5,650 bases of DNA from Planctomycetota bacterium (GTDB lineage: Bacteria > Planctomycetota > Planctomycetia > Pirellulales > Pirellulaceae): positions 1 to 5,650 of the forward strand of contig JAHWKS010000441.1 of the NCBI GenBank assembly GCA_019347795.1, in the 5' to 3' direction. Positions 1-5,366 of this stretch are shown piece by piece. A program made the position numbers and the translations under genes. Position 1 is the first letter of the stretch; the number at the start of each line of letters is the position of its first letter. Below the pieces are notes generated by a model. It did not search any database, was not told where the DNA came from, and saw only the letters and a program-made list of their open reading frames with translations.

Positions 1-171
1 GCCCCAGTCTACGACGATCTTTTCGGCGCCGGGGGTCAGCTTGCGGACCTTCTCGGCGATGGCAGCCCGCTCGGCCGGCGTCGCATTGGGGAGCTTCGCC
101 TTCCACTTCTCCAGCTTCTGCCGGCGGTGGCGGCGACGTTTAATTTCCTTTTTCCGTTCACTGAGGCTCAC
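1..171 (-). CDS. Small basic planctomycete-type protein (DUF6800-like), N-terminal part
   Basis: The first 57 codons are visible and the frame is open to the left edge, so the C-terminus is missing. The protein begins MSLSERKKEIKRRRHRQKLE and continues as a charged, helix-prone chain ending ...VVDWG at the edge. The start is a GTG at 171-169; GGAG (plus 182-185) lies 10 bases upstream, and no other start codon is in frame nearby. The dense Lys/Arg stretch, residues 6-24, followed by an Ala/Glu-rich helix resembles the short DUF6800 family that I recall from Planctomycetes; its function is unknown. RNA or ribosome association would fit the basic N-terminus but is inference. A sigma70-type promoter and a leader hairpin lie just upstream, so the gene is probably transcribed on its own rather than as the tail of the kinase operon. 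I am fairly sure it is a real gene and moderately sure of the family. Confidence 0.65.
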   Translation of the reverse strand, partial: MSLSERKKEIKRRRHRRQKLEKWKAKLPNATPAERAAIAEKVRKLTPGAEKIVVDWG

Positions 172-205
172 AGGGACAAATCTCCGAATCGAAGGCGCAC
201 AAAAC

Positions 206-223
206 CGCCGCCGAAGGGCGGCG
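206..223 (-). terminator. GC-rich hairpin followed by T4, in a leader or terminator position
   Basis: This is a perfect 7-bp inverted repeat, CGCCGCC / GGCGGCG, with a 4-base loop. Read on the minus strand it is followed by GTTTTG, a short T tract, as in an intrinsic terminator. It lies 112 bases beyond the stop of the RsbW-like ATPase gene and could end the kinase operon. It also lies downstream of the promoter at 243-271 and upstream of the GTG at 171, so it would be in the 5' leader of the small basic protein and could act as an attenuator. The T tract is short, so termination strength is uncertain. On the plus strand there is no T tract. Confidence 0.4.
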
Positions 224-242
224 CAAACCGAGAGTGAGAAGC

Positions 243-271
243 ACTTTAGCACGCGATATGGACGCCGTCAA
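243..271 (-). promoter_or_regulatory. Sigma70-type promoter for the small basic protein gene
   Basis: On the minus strand, TTGACG (266-271, five of six matches to the -35 consensus) is followed by a 17-base spacer and TAAAGT (243-248, four of six matches to the -10 consensus). The spacer ends in TGC, which fits an extended -10 element. Transcription would start near position 236 and give a leader of about 65 bases before the GTG at 171. That leader includes the hairpin at 206-223. This is the best promoter match in the window. Confidence 0.6.
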
Positions 272-334
272 CCGCGCCGGCGCTCTGCGAATGAACGACC
301 TCTCGCGGAGTGAACGGCGACGATGATCCGCCCG

Positions 335-760
335 CTACTCGGGCTCTGCCCGCTTCTCGAGAATCACCTGGTTGCCCATCTCGTTGAACTCGACGCGCGT
401 CATGAAGTTGCGCATCAGCATGATGCCTCGGCCGCCGGGCCGGTCGAGATTTTCATCGGCGGTGGGGTCCGGCACGTCGCCGGGATCGAATCCGTCTCCC
501 TCGTCGGCAATCCGGGCGTAGAAGTGGTGGTCGTTAAGGCGGAACTCGACGTGGACCTGCTTCCCTGCGTCTTCATGATTGCCGTGCTTGATGGCGTTCA
601 CGAGCGCTTCTTCCACCGCCAGGTTAATGCCGAACAGCTCGGGCTGAATCCACTCGCACTGCTCCAGACGCTCCATGAGCTCCAGCACCACCTCGGCGCC
701 GGCTTCCGTGTTGCTGGGTATCGAGCGCTCCAATGTCCAATGTACGCCATTCTGCGTCAT
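335..760 (-). CDS. RsbW/SpoIIAB-like ATP-binding protein (anti-sigma factor-type kinase)
   Basis: This 141-residue protein is a single GHKL-type ATPase domain of the HATPase_c_2 / anti-sigma regulatory factor kind, which is the usual length for RsbW and SpoIIAB. The N box is EEALVNAIKHGN (residues 50-61, E51 and N55 being the key pair). The G1 box is DEGDGFDP (residues 86-93, D-x-G-x-G at D86, G88 and G90). The G2 region is GGRGIMLM (residues 109-116). Family members bind a sigma factor or phosphorylate a STAS-domain antagonist in the cytoplasm; which of these applies here cannot be read from the sequence. It starts at an ATG at 760 with only a weak upstream GGCGGA. It lies 72 bases after the transmembrane kinase on the same strand, with no convincing promoter between, so co-transcription is likely. 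No STAS protein or sigma factor is in the window. The frame is intact, with a TAG stop. Confidence 0.9.
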   Translation of the reverse strand: MTQNGVHWTLERSIPSNTEAGAEVVLELMERLEQCEWIQPELFGINLAVEEALVNAIKHGNHEDAGKQVHVEFRLNDHHFYARIADEGDGFDPGDVPDPTADENLDRPGGRGIMLMRNFMTRVEFNEMGNQVILEKRAEPE

Positions 761-832
761 GACCGAATTCCGCCAAGAACCGGGTATCCGCGGCCCAGTG
801 TACTTGAGGTGCTAAGGTAACACTACGGGGCA

Positions 833-2656
833 TCAGGGAATAGCCTTTCCCCCCGTTTTGGCTATCTCTGAGTTCAAGCGCCGCTGCGCCTCCGCCACAA
901 GCGGCTCGGCCCATTCCCGATCTGGGTAGAGAGCAACAACGCCGCGCCAGATTTCCTGCGCCGCCGCGGGATCGGTCTCCCACAGCTCCTCTGCGACGGC
1001 CAAACGCTTCTTGAGGGCCGTGCGATTGTCTTCCGACGATCGCTCCACGCTTTGCCGCAACCGCTCGAGTTGCTTTTTCGCCAACTCGACGCAGGCCGCC
1101 GCGGCGTCATCCTGCTCGGGCGCCGTTCCAAACACCGCAATCAACGACGCGAGCTGCTCGGCCGCAAGCTGAGGATCGGTGCGGGCGGTTTGCATCGCCT
1201 TCAAGTAGGTCCGTTCCACCAGCGTCATGCCGTCGCCGAGACGCGAGCCGCGGGCGCGCCGCTCCATCACGCGCTCCAGGCGGACCACTTCCGCCTCCTG
1301 GCGGAATGCGTCGATTTCGCTCACTCGGGCATCGCCGGGAAAGCGGGCCAGGAACTCGGCGATCCCGTCATCCGCCGCCGAGGCGTCTCGCTCCTCGACA
1401 GTCTGCAGGATCGTTTCGTAGAGCTGGTCGGCCGAGGGAGGCCGCGACGCGTACCAGCCGAAAAGCATGAAGGCGACGATCGCCGTCGCGGCGCCCGCCA
1501 GTTTGATCCAGCCGAAACTTTCTTCTTCGCCGAGGGGGGCTTCGCCCTCGAGCTTGCCCAGCTCCTCCTGCGATACGGTGGTGAAGCGGCTCGCGGGCGC
1601 TTCCGGCTCGTCCTCCTCCTCCTCCTCCGCAGCCGACGGCGGAGCGGTGTGGACGACGGTTTCCTCCTGATTGCCGGTGGCGTGCATCCGCGGCTCGGCG
1701 TCCACGAGCGACGTCGGCTGGACCGCTGAGAGTTCCGGCGCCAGGTCGGGAGTGGAGGGGACCTTCGTCGCCAGCGTGAACTCGTCGCTGGGCGATTCCT
1801 CTTCGCCGAGCGGATCGGGATCAATGATTGTCTGCGGCTCGGAATGCGCCATCGTCTGCAGCAGGTTGGTCAGCGCCAGCGGCGTGGGGATGCGCTTCTT
1901 CGGGTCTTTCTCCAAGAGTCGCCCGATGATGTTCTCCAGCTCAACCGGCGTAGTCGGAGCGAAGCGGCCCACCAGCGGCGCCTCGCTGAAGCGAACCTGG
2001 TGAATGATGTCGGGAACGGCCCGGCCCTGGAACGGCGGCCGGCCCGCCAAGAGGCAAAACAGCGTGCCCCCCAGGCTGTACAGGTCGCTGCGGTGCGTGA
2101 CCCCTTCGCCCGCCGCCTGCTCGGGCGCCATGTAATCGACGGTGCCCACGACGCCGCCGGCCGCGGTCAACTCGGCGCCGCCGAACAGCTTCGCAATGCC
2201 GAAGTCGGAGAGCAGGATCCGCCCGTCGTCGCCGCGCAAGAGATTCGCCGGTTTCAGGTCGCGGTGGATGATTCCTCGATCATGGGCGTGCTTGAGCGCT
2301 TTGCAGACGTCCAACCCGATGGCGATCACCTCCCGCCAGTCGAAGTGGCGCCCCTTGCGGACCTCGACCTCGAGGTTGTCCCCCTCGATCAACTGCATCG
2401 CGTAGAAGAGCGTCCCCTCCTCCTCGCCGAACCCGTAGAGCTGGACGATGTTGGGGTGCCGCAGCTTCTTGAGCGTGTCGATCTCCGCCGCAAACCGCCC
2501 GCGGAAGTTCCGCTCGGTGGCGAAGGCGGGAGCGAGCACCTTGACGGCAGCCCGCTCGCCCGTCTCCTTGTTGAGGCCCACGTACACCGCCCCCATGCCG
2601 CCGCGCCCCAGCGGCCGCTCGATGCGATACGGACCGAGTTTTTCCGGCTGTTTCAT
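833..2656 (-). CDS. Transmembrane Hanks-type serine/threonine protein kinase
   Basis: This 607-residue protein has a complete N-terminal kinase domain, about residues 8-270. It shows the glycine loop GRGGMGAVY (17-25), the ATP-anchoring K39 in AVKV, a probable helix-C E58, HRDLKPAN (131-138) with catalytic D133 and N138, DFG (151-153), a GTVDYMAPE segment (171-179), D191 and R255. It therefore looks catalytically competent and is an RD-type kinase like PknB. An acidic, proline-rich linker (271-380) leads to one membrane helix at about 384-402. The last 200 residues are presumably extracytoplasmic and helical, with TPR-like stretches such as FLARFPGDARVSEIDAF; no PASTA repeats are present. Family members phosphorylate Ser/Thr on target proteins, and the outer region is probably the sensor or partner-binding part. 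The ATG overlaps the stop of an 86-residue membrane protein (ATGA), and an RsbW-like ATPase follows. Substrates are unknown. Confidence 0.95.
   Translation of the reverse strand: MKQPEKLGPYRIERPLGRGGMGAVYVGLNKETGERAAVKVLAPAFATERNFRGRFAAEIDTLKKLRHPNIVQLYGFGEEEGTLFYAMQLIEGDNLEVEVRKGRHFDWREVIAIGLDVCKALKHAHDRGIIHRDLKPANLLRGDDGRILLSDFGIAKLFGGAELTAAGGVVGTVDYMAPEQAAGEGVTHRSDLYSLGGTLFCLLAGRPPFQGRAVPDIIHQVRFSEAPLVGRFAPTTPVELENIIGRLLEKDPKKRIPTPLALTNLLQTMAHSEPQTIIDPDPLGEEESPSDEFTLATKVPSTPDLAPELSAVQPTSLVDAEPRMHATGNQEETVVHTAPPSAAEEEEEDEPEAPASRFTTVSQEELGKLEGEAPLGEEESFGWIKLAGAATAIVAFMLFGWYASRPPSADQLYETILQTVEERDASAADDGIAEFLARFPGDARVSEIDAFRQEAEVVRLERVMERRARGSRLGDGMTLVERTYLKAMQTARTDPQLAAEQLASLIAVFGTAPEQDDAAAACVELAKKQLERLRQSVERSSEDNRTALKKRLAVAEELWETDPAAAQEIWRGVVALYPDREWAEPLVAEAQRRLNSEIAKTGGKAIP
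1611..1628. repeat. Trinucleotide repeat (TCC)6 inside the kinase gene
   Basis: Six perfect TCC units on the plus strand, read as GGA/GAG on the coding strand, encode the run of five glutamates at residues 344-348 of the kinase, followed by DE. It falls in the disordered linker between the kinase domain and the membrane helix. Slippage would change length in whole codons and leave the frame intact. Confidence 0.6.
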
Positions 2657-2913
2657 GCCGCCATTATAAGCGATGCGATGGGAAGGTGGGGCCGACGGTT
2701 ATATTCCTGGGTCGTCGGGCGCATGTATCCGTTCGGCCCAAAAGCACCGATAAACATCAAGATGATGAGCGACAAAACGCTCCATGGCGGGGACATCGGC
2801 GAGACGGCGTAAAGGCGCGGCGTCAGCGCAAAAACGATTCCCAAGCCAGTCACCACGAAAAGCAGGCCCGCTATTGAGAAGCGGTGGCTCGCGCCCTGAT
2901 CCATTGGCCTCAT
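2653..2913 (-). CDS. Small two-helix membrane protein, translationally coupled to the kinase
   Basis: This 86-residue protein has two hydrophobic segments, at about residues 13-31 (beginning RFSIAGLLFVVTG) and 44-60 (SVLSLIILMFIGAFGPN). A charged N-terminus precedes the first, and a polar tail of about 25 residues ends in IMAA. The RFSI..LL pattern before the first helix is one I recall from many short planctomycete membrane proteins of unknown function. The ATG at 2913 has GGTG 7 bases upstream; a second ATG at 2904 is a possible alternative with a poorer GAGG spacing. Its TGA overlaps the kinase ATG by four bases (ATGA, 2653-2656), a classic sign of translational coupling, which supports it being a real gene and the first of the signalling operon. 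A role as accessory or regulator of the kinase is inference. An overlapping frame on the same strand (2699-2938) lacks these features. Confidence 0.65.
   Translation of the reverse strand: MRPMDQGASHRFSIAGLLFVVTGLGIVFALTPRLYAVSPMSPPWSVLSLIILMFIGAFGPNGYMRPTTQEYNRRPHLPIASLIMAA
2663..2668 (-). promoter_or_regulatory. Consensus -10 box (TATAAT) directly before the kinase start
   Basis: A perfect TATAAT on the minus strand ends six bases before the kinase ATG, separated from it by GGCGGC. If it is used, transcription would begin at or next to the ATG and give a leaderless mRNA. No -35 match is found at 17 or 18 bases (CCCCAC and GCCCCA instead), and there is no TGn extension. It could be fortuitous, because the same bases encode the end of the 86-residue protein. 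Confidence 0.3.
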
Positions 2914-3074
2914 GACTGATCACCGCAGTTTGGAGCATGTTCGGTAGAGTCTGCGGTTTCCGAGGTGCAACGAATTCCAGGTCTACGGGTGTTTACGGAG
3001 GGATCGCAGGGGCAGAGTAAGCAAAAACTCTGGCTGAGCAAGGTCTGGATGCAACAGGTTTTCAATACCGATTG

Positions 3075-3103
3075 CCGACTCCTGATCCCGATTCCGATAT
3101 ACT
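3075..3103 (+). promoter_or_regulatory. Candidate promoter for the S41 peptidase
   Basis: TATACT (3098-3103) matches five of six -10 bases. At the standard 17-base spacing the -35 position is only CCGACT (3075-3080); a better TTGCCG (3072-3077) is 20 bases away. Transcription would start near 3110 and leave a leader of about 34 bases. The rest of the 2914-3143 gap is AT-richer than the genes. It holds a 6-bp inverted repeat with an 8-base loop (3013-3032) and no further gene that I can support. No clear promoter for the divergent minus-strand operon was found here. Confidence 0.4.
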
Positions 3104-3143
3104 AACATAAAACGCTTCACCCTTCCCCATCCACGAGCCCGCC

Positions 3144-4571
3144 GTGCCGTCGCGAAATTTGTTGGTCATCTTGGTGGCCGGGGTCGTTTCGATCGCTTGT
3201 TACGCCAAGGCGGAACGGAACCGATATGTCTCCGTCCTGGCCGAGGCGATGAGCCTCGTGGAGCACAATTTCCTGGAGCCGGTTGACGAGCGGACGCTCT
3301 TCCAAGGCGCCATGGACGGCATGGTCGGCAGCCTGGGGGATCAATACTCCAGCTACATCCCCCCCAGCGATTTCGGCGAATTCCAAGAGAGCCTCGACCA
3401 GCAGTTCGGCGGCGTGGGGATCGTCGTCGAGATGCATCCCGAGACGAAGCTCCTCACCGTGATGAGCCCCCTGGTCAATACGCCCGCGTACGCCGCGGGC
3501 CTTCGCTCGGGAGACGTGATCCTGGAGATCGACGGGCAGTCCACCCGCGACATGGCGATGAGCGACGCCGTCGCGGTGATGCGCGGCAAGCCCGGGAGCG
3601 AGGTGGCGCTTACGGTGCGCCGCCCGCAGGCCGAGGCGCCGCTGGAGTTCCGCCTCCAACGCGCAATCATCCCCGTGGAATCGGTGCTGGGAGACACGCG
3701 GCAGCCGGACGGATCGTGGAATTACTTTCTGGAGGAGAACCCGCGGATCGGCTACATCCGCATGATGACTTTCGGCGACCACACCGTCGAAGAATTGTTC
3801 AAGGCGCTCCGCCAGTACGAGAAGCACGAGATCGACGCCTTAATCCTCGACCTTCGCGACAACGCCGGCGGCTATCTCAATGCGGCCATTGACGTGAGCA
3901 ATATGCTCATCGACACGGGGCGGATCGTCAGCACCCGCGGACGGGACGGCGCCGTGCGGGCTTCGTACGAGGCGAGCCCGTCCAAGACTCAGTTCCCGCG
4001 GGACAAGCCGATGGCGGTGCTGGTGAACGGCTACACCGCCAGCGCCGCCGAGATCGTCGCCGCCTGCCTTCAGGATCACGGGCGGGCGGTCGTCGTCGGC
4101 ATGCGCTCGTGGGGAAAGGGGACCGTCCAGAACGTAATTCCGATAGAAGGGGGCGACAGCGCGCTGAAGCTCACCACCGCCAGCTACTGGCGCCCCAGCG
4201 GCAAGAACATCCATCGCGGCAAAGACGTGGGCGAAGACGGCGACTGGGGCGTGCGCCCCGACCCCGGCTTCGTGATTCCCCTGAGCGAGCAGGCGGCGGA
4301 AAAGATCCACCACTTCCGCCGGCAGCGCGATATCGTCCTCCGCCTCGGGGAAGAGCCTCCTCCCTACGAATTCCGCATCACGCAGCCCGACGACGGAACC
4401 GACGCGCCCGATCCCGAGGACGACGGCGACGCGGAAACTTCCCAACCGAAGCCGCCGCCCGGCCAGGCCGACGCGATCGAGAAATGGAGCGACGACCCCC
4501 AACTCCGCCGCGCCGTCGAACATCTTCAAGAGCAGATCGAAACTAAGGAGCTGGCTGCCCGGAAGGCGTAG
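3144..4571 (+). CDS. S41-family C-terminal processing peptidase (CtpA/Prc type) with PDZ domain
   Basis: This 475-residue protease has an N-terminal hydrophobic segment (residues 5-20) after R4, acting as a signal peptide or anchor, so it works on the outer face of the cytoplasmic membrane. A helical region (30-85) precedes a PDZ domain (about 86-165, FGGVGIVVE onward, GLRSGDVILEIDG at 119-131), which binds substrate C-termini. The peptidase core spans about 200-380. The nucleophile S300 sits in NGYTASAAEI and the general base K325 in RSWGKGTVQ, exactly 25 residues apart as in E. coli Prc (S430/K455), so it should be active. The C-terminus is an acidic, proline-rich stretch (415-440) and a short charged helix. 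The start is a GTG with no strong ribosome binding site; an in-frame TAA at 3108 and the lack of an upstream ATG support it. It is transcribed divergently from the kinase operon. Substrates are unknown. Confidence 0.93.
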   Translation: MPSRNLLVILVAGVVSIACYAKAERNRYVSVLAEAMSLVEHNFLEPVDERTLFQGAMDGMVGSLGDQYSSYIPPSDFGEFQESLDQQFGGVGIVVEMHPETKLLTVMSPLVNTPAYAAGLRSGDVILEIDGQSTRDMAMSDAVAVMRGKPGSEVALTVRRPQAEAPLEFRLQRAIIPVESVLGDTRQPDGSWNYFLEENPRIGYIRMMTFGDHTVEELFKALRQYEKHEIDALILDLRDNAGGYLNAAIDVSNMLIDTGRIVSTRGRDGAVRASYEASPSKTQFPRDKPMAVLVNGYTASAAEIVAACLQDHGRAVVVGMRSWGKGTVQNVIPIEGGDSALKLTTASYWRPSGKNIHRGKDVGEDGDWGVRPDPGFVIPLSEQAAEKIHHFRRQRDIVLRLGEEPPPYEFRITQPDDGTDAPDPEDDGDAETSQPKPPPGQADAIEKWSDDPQLRRAVEHLQEQIETKELAARKA

Positions 4572-4603
4572 AGTTTACCAAGTCGGCAGGCAGCAGAGTT
4601 TCC

Positions 4604-4624
4604 CCACCGAGCGTGCCTCGGTGG
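4604..4624. terminator. Perfect hairpin between convergent genes
   Basis: CCACCGAG / CTCGGTGG forms an 8-bp perfect stem with a 5-base loop, 33 bases after the stop of the peptidase and 23 bases after the stop of the convergent nitroreductase gene. An outer pair, AGCAGA (4592-4597) with TCTGCT (4635-4640), could close a larger structure around it. There is no T tract on either strand, so it is not a standard intrinsic terminator. Its place between two converging genes suggests 3'-end formation or transcript protection in both directions. Confidence 0.45.
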
Positions 4625-4646
4625 CGATAGGGCTTCTGCTCCAGAG

Positions 4647-5264
4647 CTAACTCAGCCACTTCGCCGTGGCGCCCCAGCGGCCTTGGAAGACGATCTCCGA
4701 GAGCGGCTTGCGGGGGCGGGGCGACTGATCGCGTTCGCCGAGTTTTTGCTCTTCGGCCAAGGCGGGGTCGCCGGCGTAGCCGAGGGCGATGCCCGTGTAG
4801 GGGTCGTGCGTGTCGGGAATCTGGTAGGCCGCTTTGGCCTTTGCCAGCTCCACGCCCGCCATCTGATGGACGGCCAGGCCGAGGGCGGTCGCCTGGACGG
4901 TGAAGTTGCCGGCCGCCAGACCGACGTCGTGCTCCGCCACGCGGTTGGGCTTATTGTTGCGTTGGAAAGTGCGGCACACGACGGTCAGCAGCAACACGCC
5001 GGCGTTTTTCGCCCAGGCCTGATTGGCCTCGACCAGGAAGCCGAGCATTTCGGCGAACTCCTCCGGCTCTTCGCGGCGGGCCACCAGGAACGTCCACGGC
5101 TGCTCGTTATAGCTCGAAGCCGCCCAGCGAGCCGCCTCCAAGCACGACTTGAGCTTCTCCTCTTCGACCGGCCGCGGATTGAAGACGTAAGGACTCCAAC
5201 GCTGCGCGAGGACATCCAGCGTCGGGTGGTCGAGCTCCGCATGTTTGGCGGGTTGGGGCATCAT
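4647..5264 (-). CDS. Nitroreductase-family FMN-dependent oxidoreductase
   Basis: This 205-residue protein has the usual length and layout of the nitroreductase fold, a homodimeric flavoprotein using NAD(P)H. The first FMN-contacting segment is QRWSPYVFNP (21-30), equivalent to the family's R-x-S motif. The second is ASSYNEQPWTFLV (49-61), equivalent to the S-x-x-N-x-Q-P-W motif. The central helix LAAGNFTVQATALGLAVHQM (116-135) is the dimer-interface helix, GIALGYAGDP (158-167) is the typical C-terminal strand, and RPRKPLSEIVF (183-193) is the basic closing segment that usually contacts the FMN phosphate. Family members reduce nitro compounds, quinones or other electrophiles, and the natural substrate cannot be told here. 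Two adjacent ATGs begin the gene (5264 and 5261). GGAG (plus 5269-5272) is 4 bases from the first and 7 from the second, so the second may be the true start. It converges with the peptidase gene and follows a molybdoenzyme gene on the same strand. Confidence 0.9.
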   Translation of the reverse strand: MMPQPAKHAELDHPTLDVLAQRWSPYVFNPRPVEEEKLKSCLEAARWAASSYNEQPWTFLVARREEPEEFAEMLGFLVEANQAWAKNAGVLLLTVVCRTFQRNNKPNRVAEHDVGLAAGNFTVQATALGLAVHQMAGVELAKAKAAYQIPDTHDPYTGIALGYAGDPALAEEQKLGERDQSPRPRKPLSEIVFQGRWGATAKWLS

Positions 5265-5268
5265 TCGT

Positions 5269-5272
5269 CTCC
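5269..5272 (-). promoter_or_regulatory. Ribosome binding site bearing on the nitroreductase start
   Basis: GGAG on the minus strand lies 4 bases before the first ATG (5264) and 7 bases before the second (5261). The spacing slightly favours the second ATG, which would shorten the protein by one residue. Confidence 0.55.
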
Positions 5273-5291
5273 GCTCGCCTCAACGGTCGTC

Positions 5292-5329
5292 TCCGAGATT
5301 AAAGGGGCCATCCGAGATTAAAGGGGCCA
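5292..5329. repeat. Perfect 19-bp tandem repeat, REP-like
   Basis: TCCGAGATTAAAGGGGCCA occurs twice, end to end with no mismatch (5292-5310 and 5311-5329). It is followed by GGAGCATAAAGCGAGTC and a T-run (5346-5352). The ATTAAAGGGGCCAGGAGC wording resembles dispersed intergenic repeats that accompany REP-associated (IS200-like, RAYT) transposases in many bacteria, but I recall this rather than having checked it. No transposase is in the window. The repeat lies between the stop of the molybdoenzyme gene and the start of the nitroreductase. On the minus strand each copy contains TTTAAT, one base off a -10 box. Confidence 0.75.
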
Positions 5330-5331
5330 GG

Positions 5332-5359
5332 AGCATAAAGCGAGTCATTTTTGTCGCAA
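5332..5359 (-). promoter_or_regulatory. Possible weak promoter upstream of the nitroreductase
   Basis: On the minus strand TTGCGA (5354-5359, four of six) and TATGCT (5332-5337, four of six) are 16 bases apart. Transcription would run through both copies of the 19-bp repeat into the nitroreductase gene, with a leader of about 60 bases. The match is modest and the sequence may belong to the repeat element. Confidence 0.3.
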
Positions 5360-5366
5360 GGGAACC

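Noticed and set aside
797..802. TACACT-like -10 hexamer before the ATPase gene
   Set aside because: It has only four of six matches and no -35 at the right distance, so an internal promoter is not supported.
323..820. Plus-strand open frame (165 codons) opposite the RsbW-like gene
   Set aside because: It is antisense to an intact GHKL domain with all its nucleotide-binding boxes, and its own translation has no motif.
624..983. Minus-strand frame whose internal ATG overlaps the kinase stop (TGATG)
   Set aside because: The junction looks like coupling, but the frame runs through both the kinase end and the ATPase N-terminus, and its product is a non-conserved Arg/Gly/Ala-rich string.
1052..1729. 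Plus-strand open frame (225 codons) opposite the kinase C-terminal region
   Set aside because: It has low-complexity Arg/Leu/Gly-rich content, no start signal and is antisense to a confident gene.
1844..2812. Long plus-strand open frame (322 codons) opposite the kinase gene
   Set aside because: It lies antisense to the highly conserved kinase catalytic domain, has no recognisable domain and an Arg/Ala/Pro-rich composition typical of a GC-rich shadow frame.
2699..2938. Minus-strand frame overlapping the small membrane protein
   Set aside because: It has no membrane helix, domain or junction signal, whereas the alternative frame has two helices and an ATGA overlap.
3013..3032. 6-bp inverted repeat CAGAGT/ACTCTG with an A-rich loop in the divergent intergenic region
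   Set aside because: The stem is short, the loop is 8 bases and no T tract follows, so it is not distinguishable from chance and was not listed as a feature.
3144..3206. Possible lipoprotein signal (Ser-Ile-Ala-Cys19) in the S41 peptidase
   Set aside because: The -3 position is Ser rather than Leu/Val/Ile, so it does not fit a lipobox; a plain signal peptide or anchor is simpler.
3117..3827. Minus-strand open frame (236 codons) opposite the S41 peptidase
   Set aside because: It is His/Asp/Arg-rich without a domain and is fully explained by codon bias of the protease gene; the same applies to 3840-4529.
4683..5321. Plus-strand open frame (212 codons) opposite the nitroreductase
   Set aside because: It is antisense to a confident flavoprotein gene, lacks a domain and runs into the tandem repeat.
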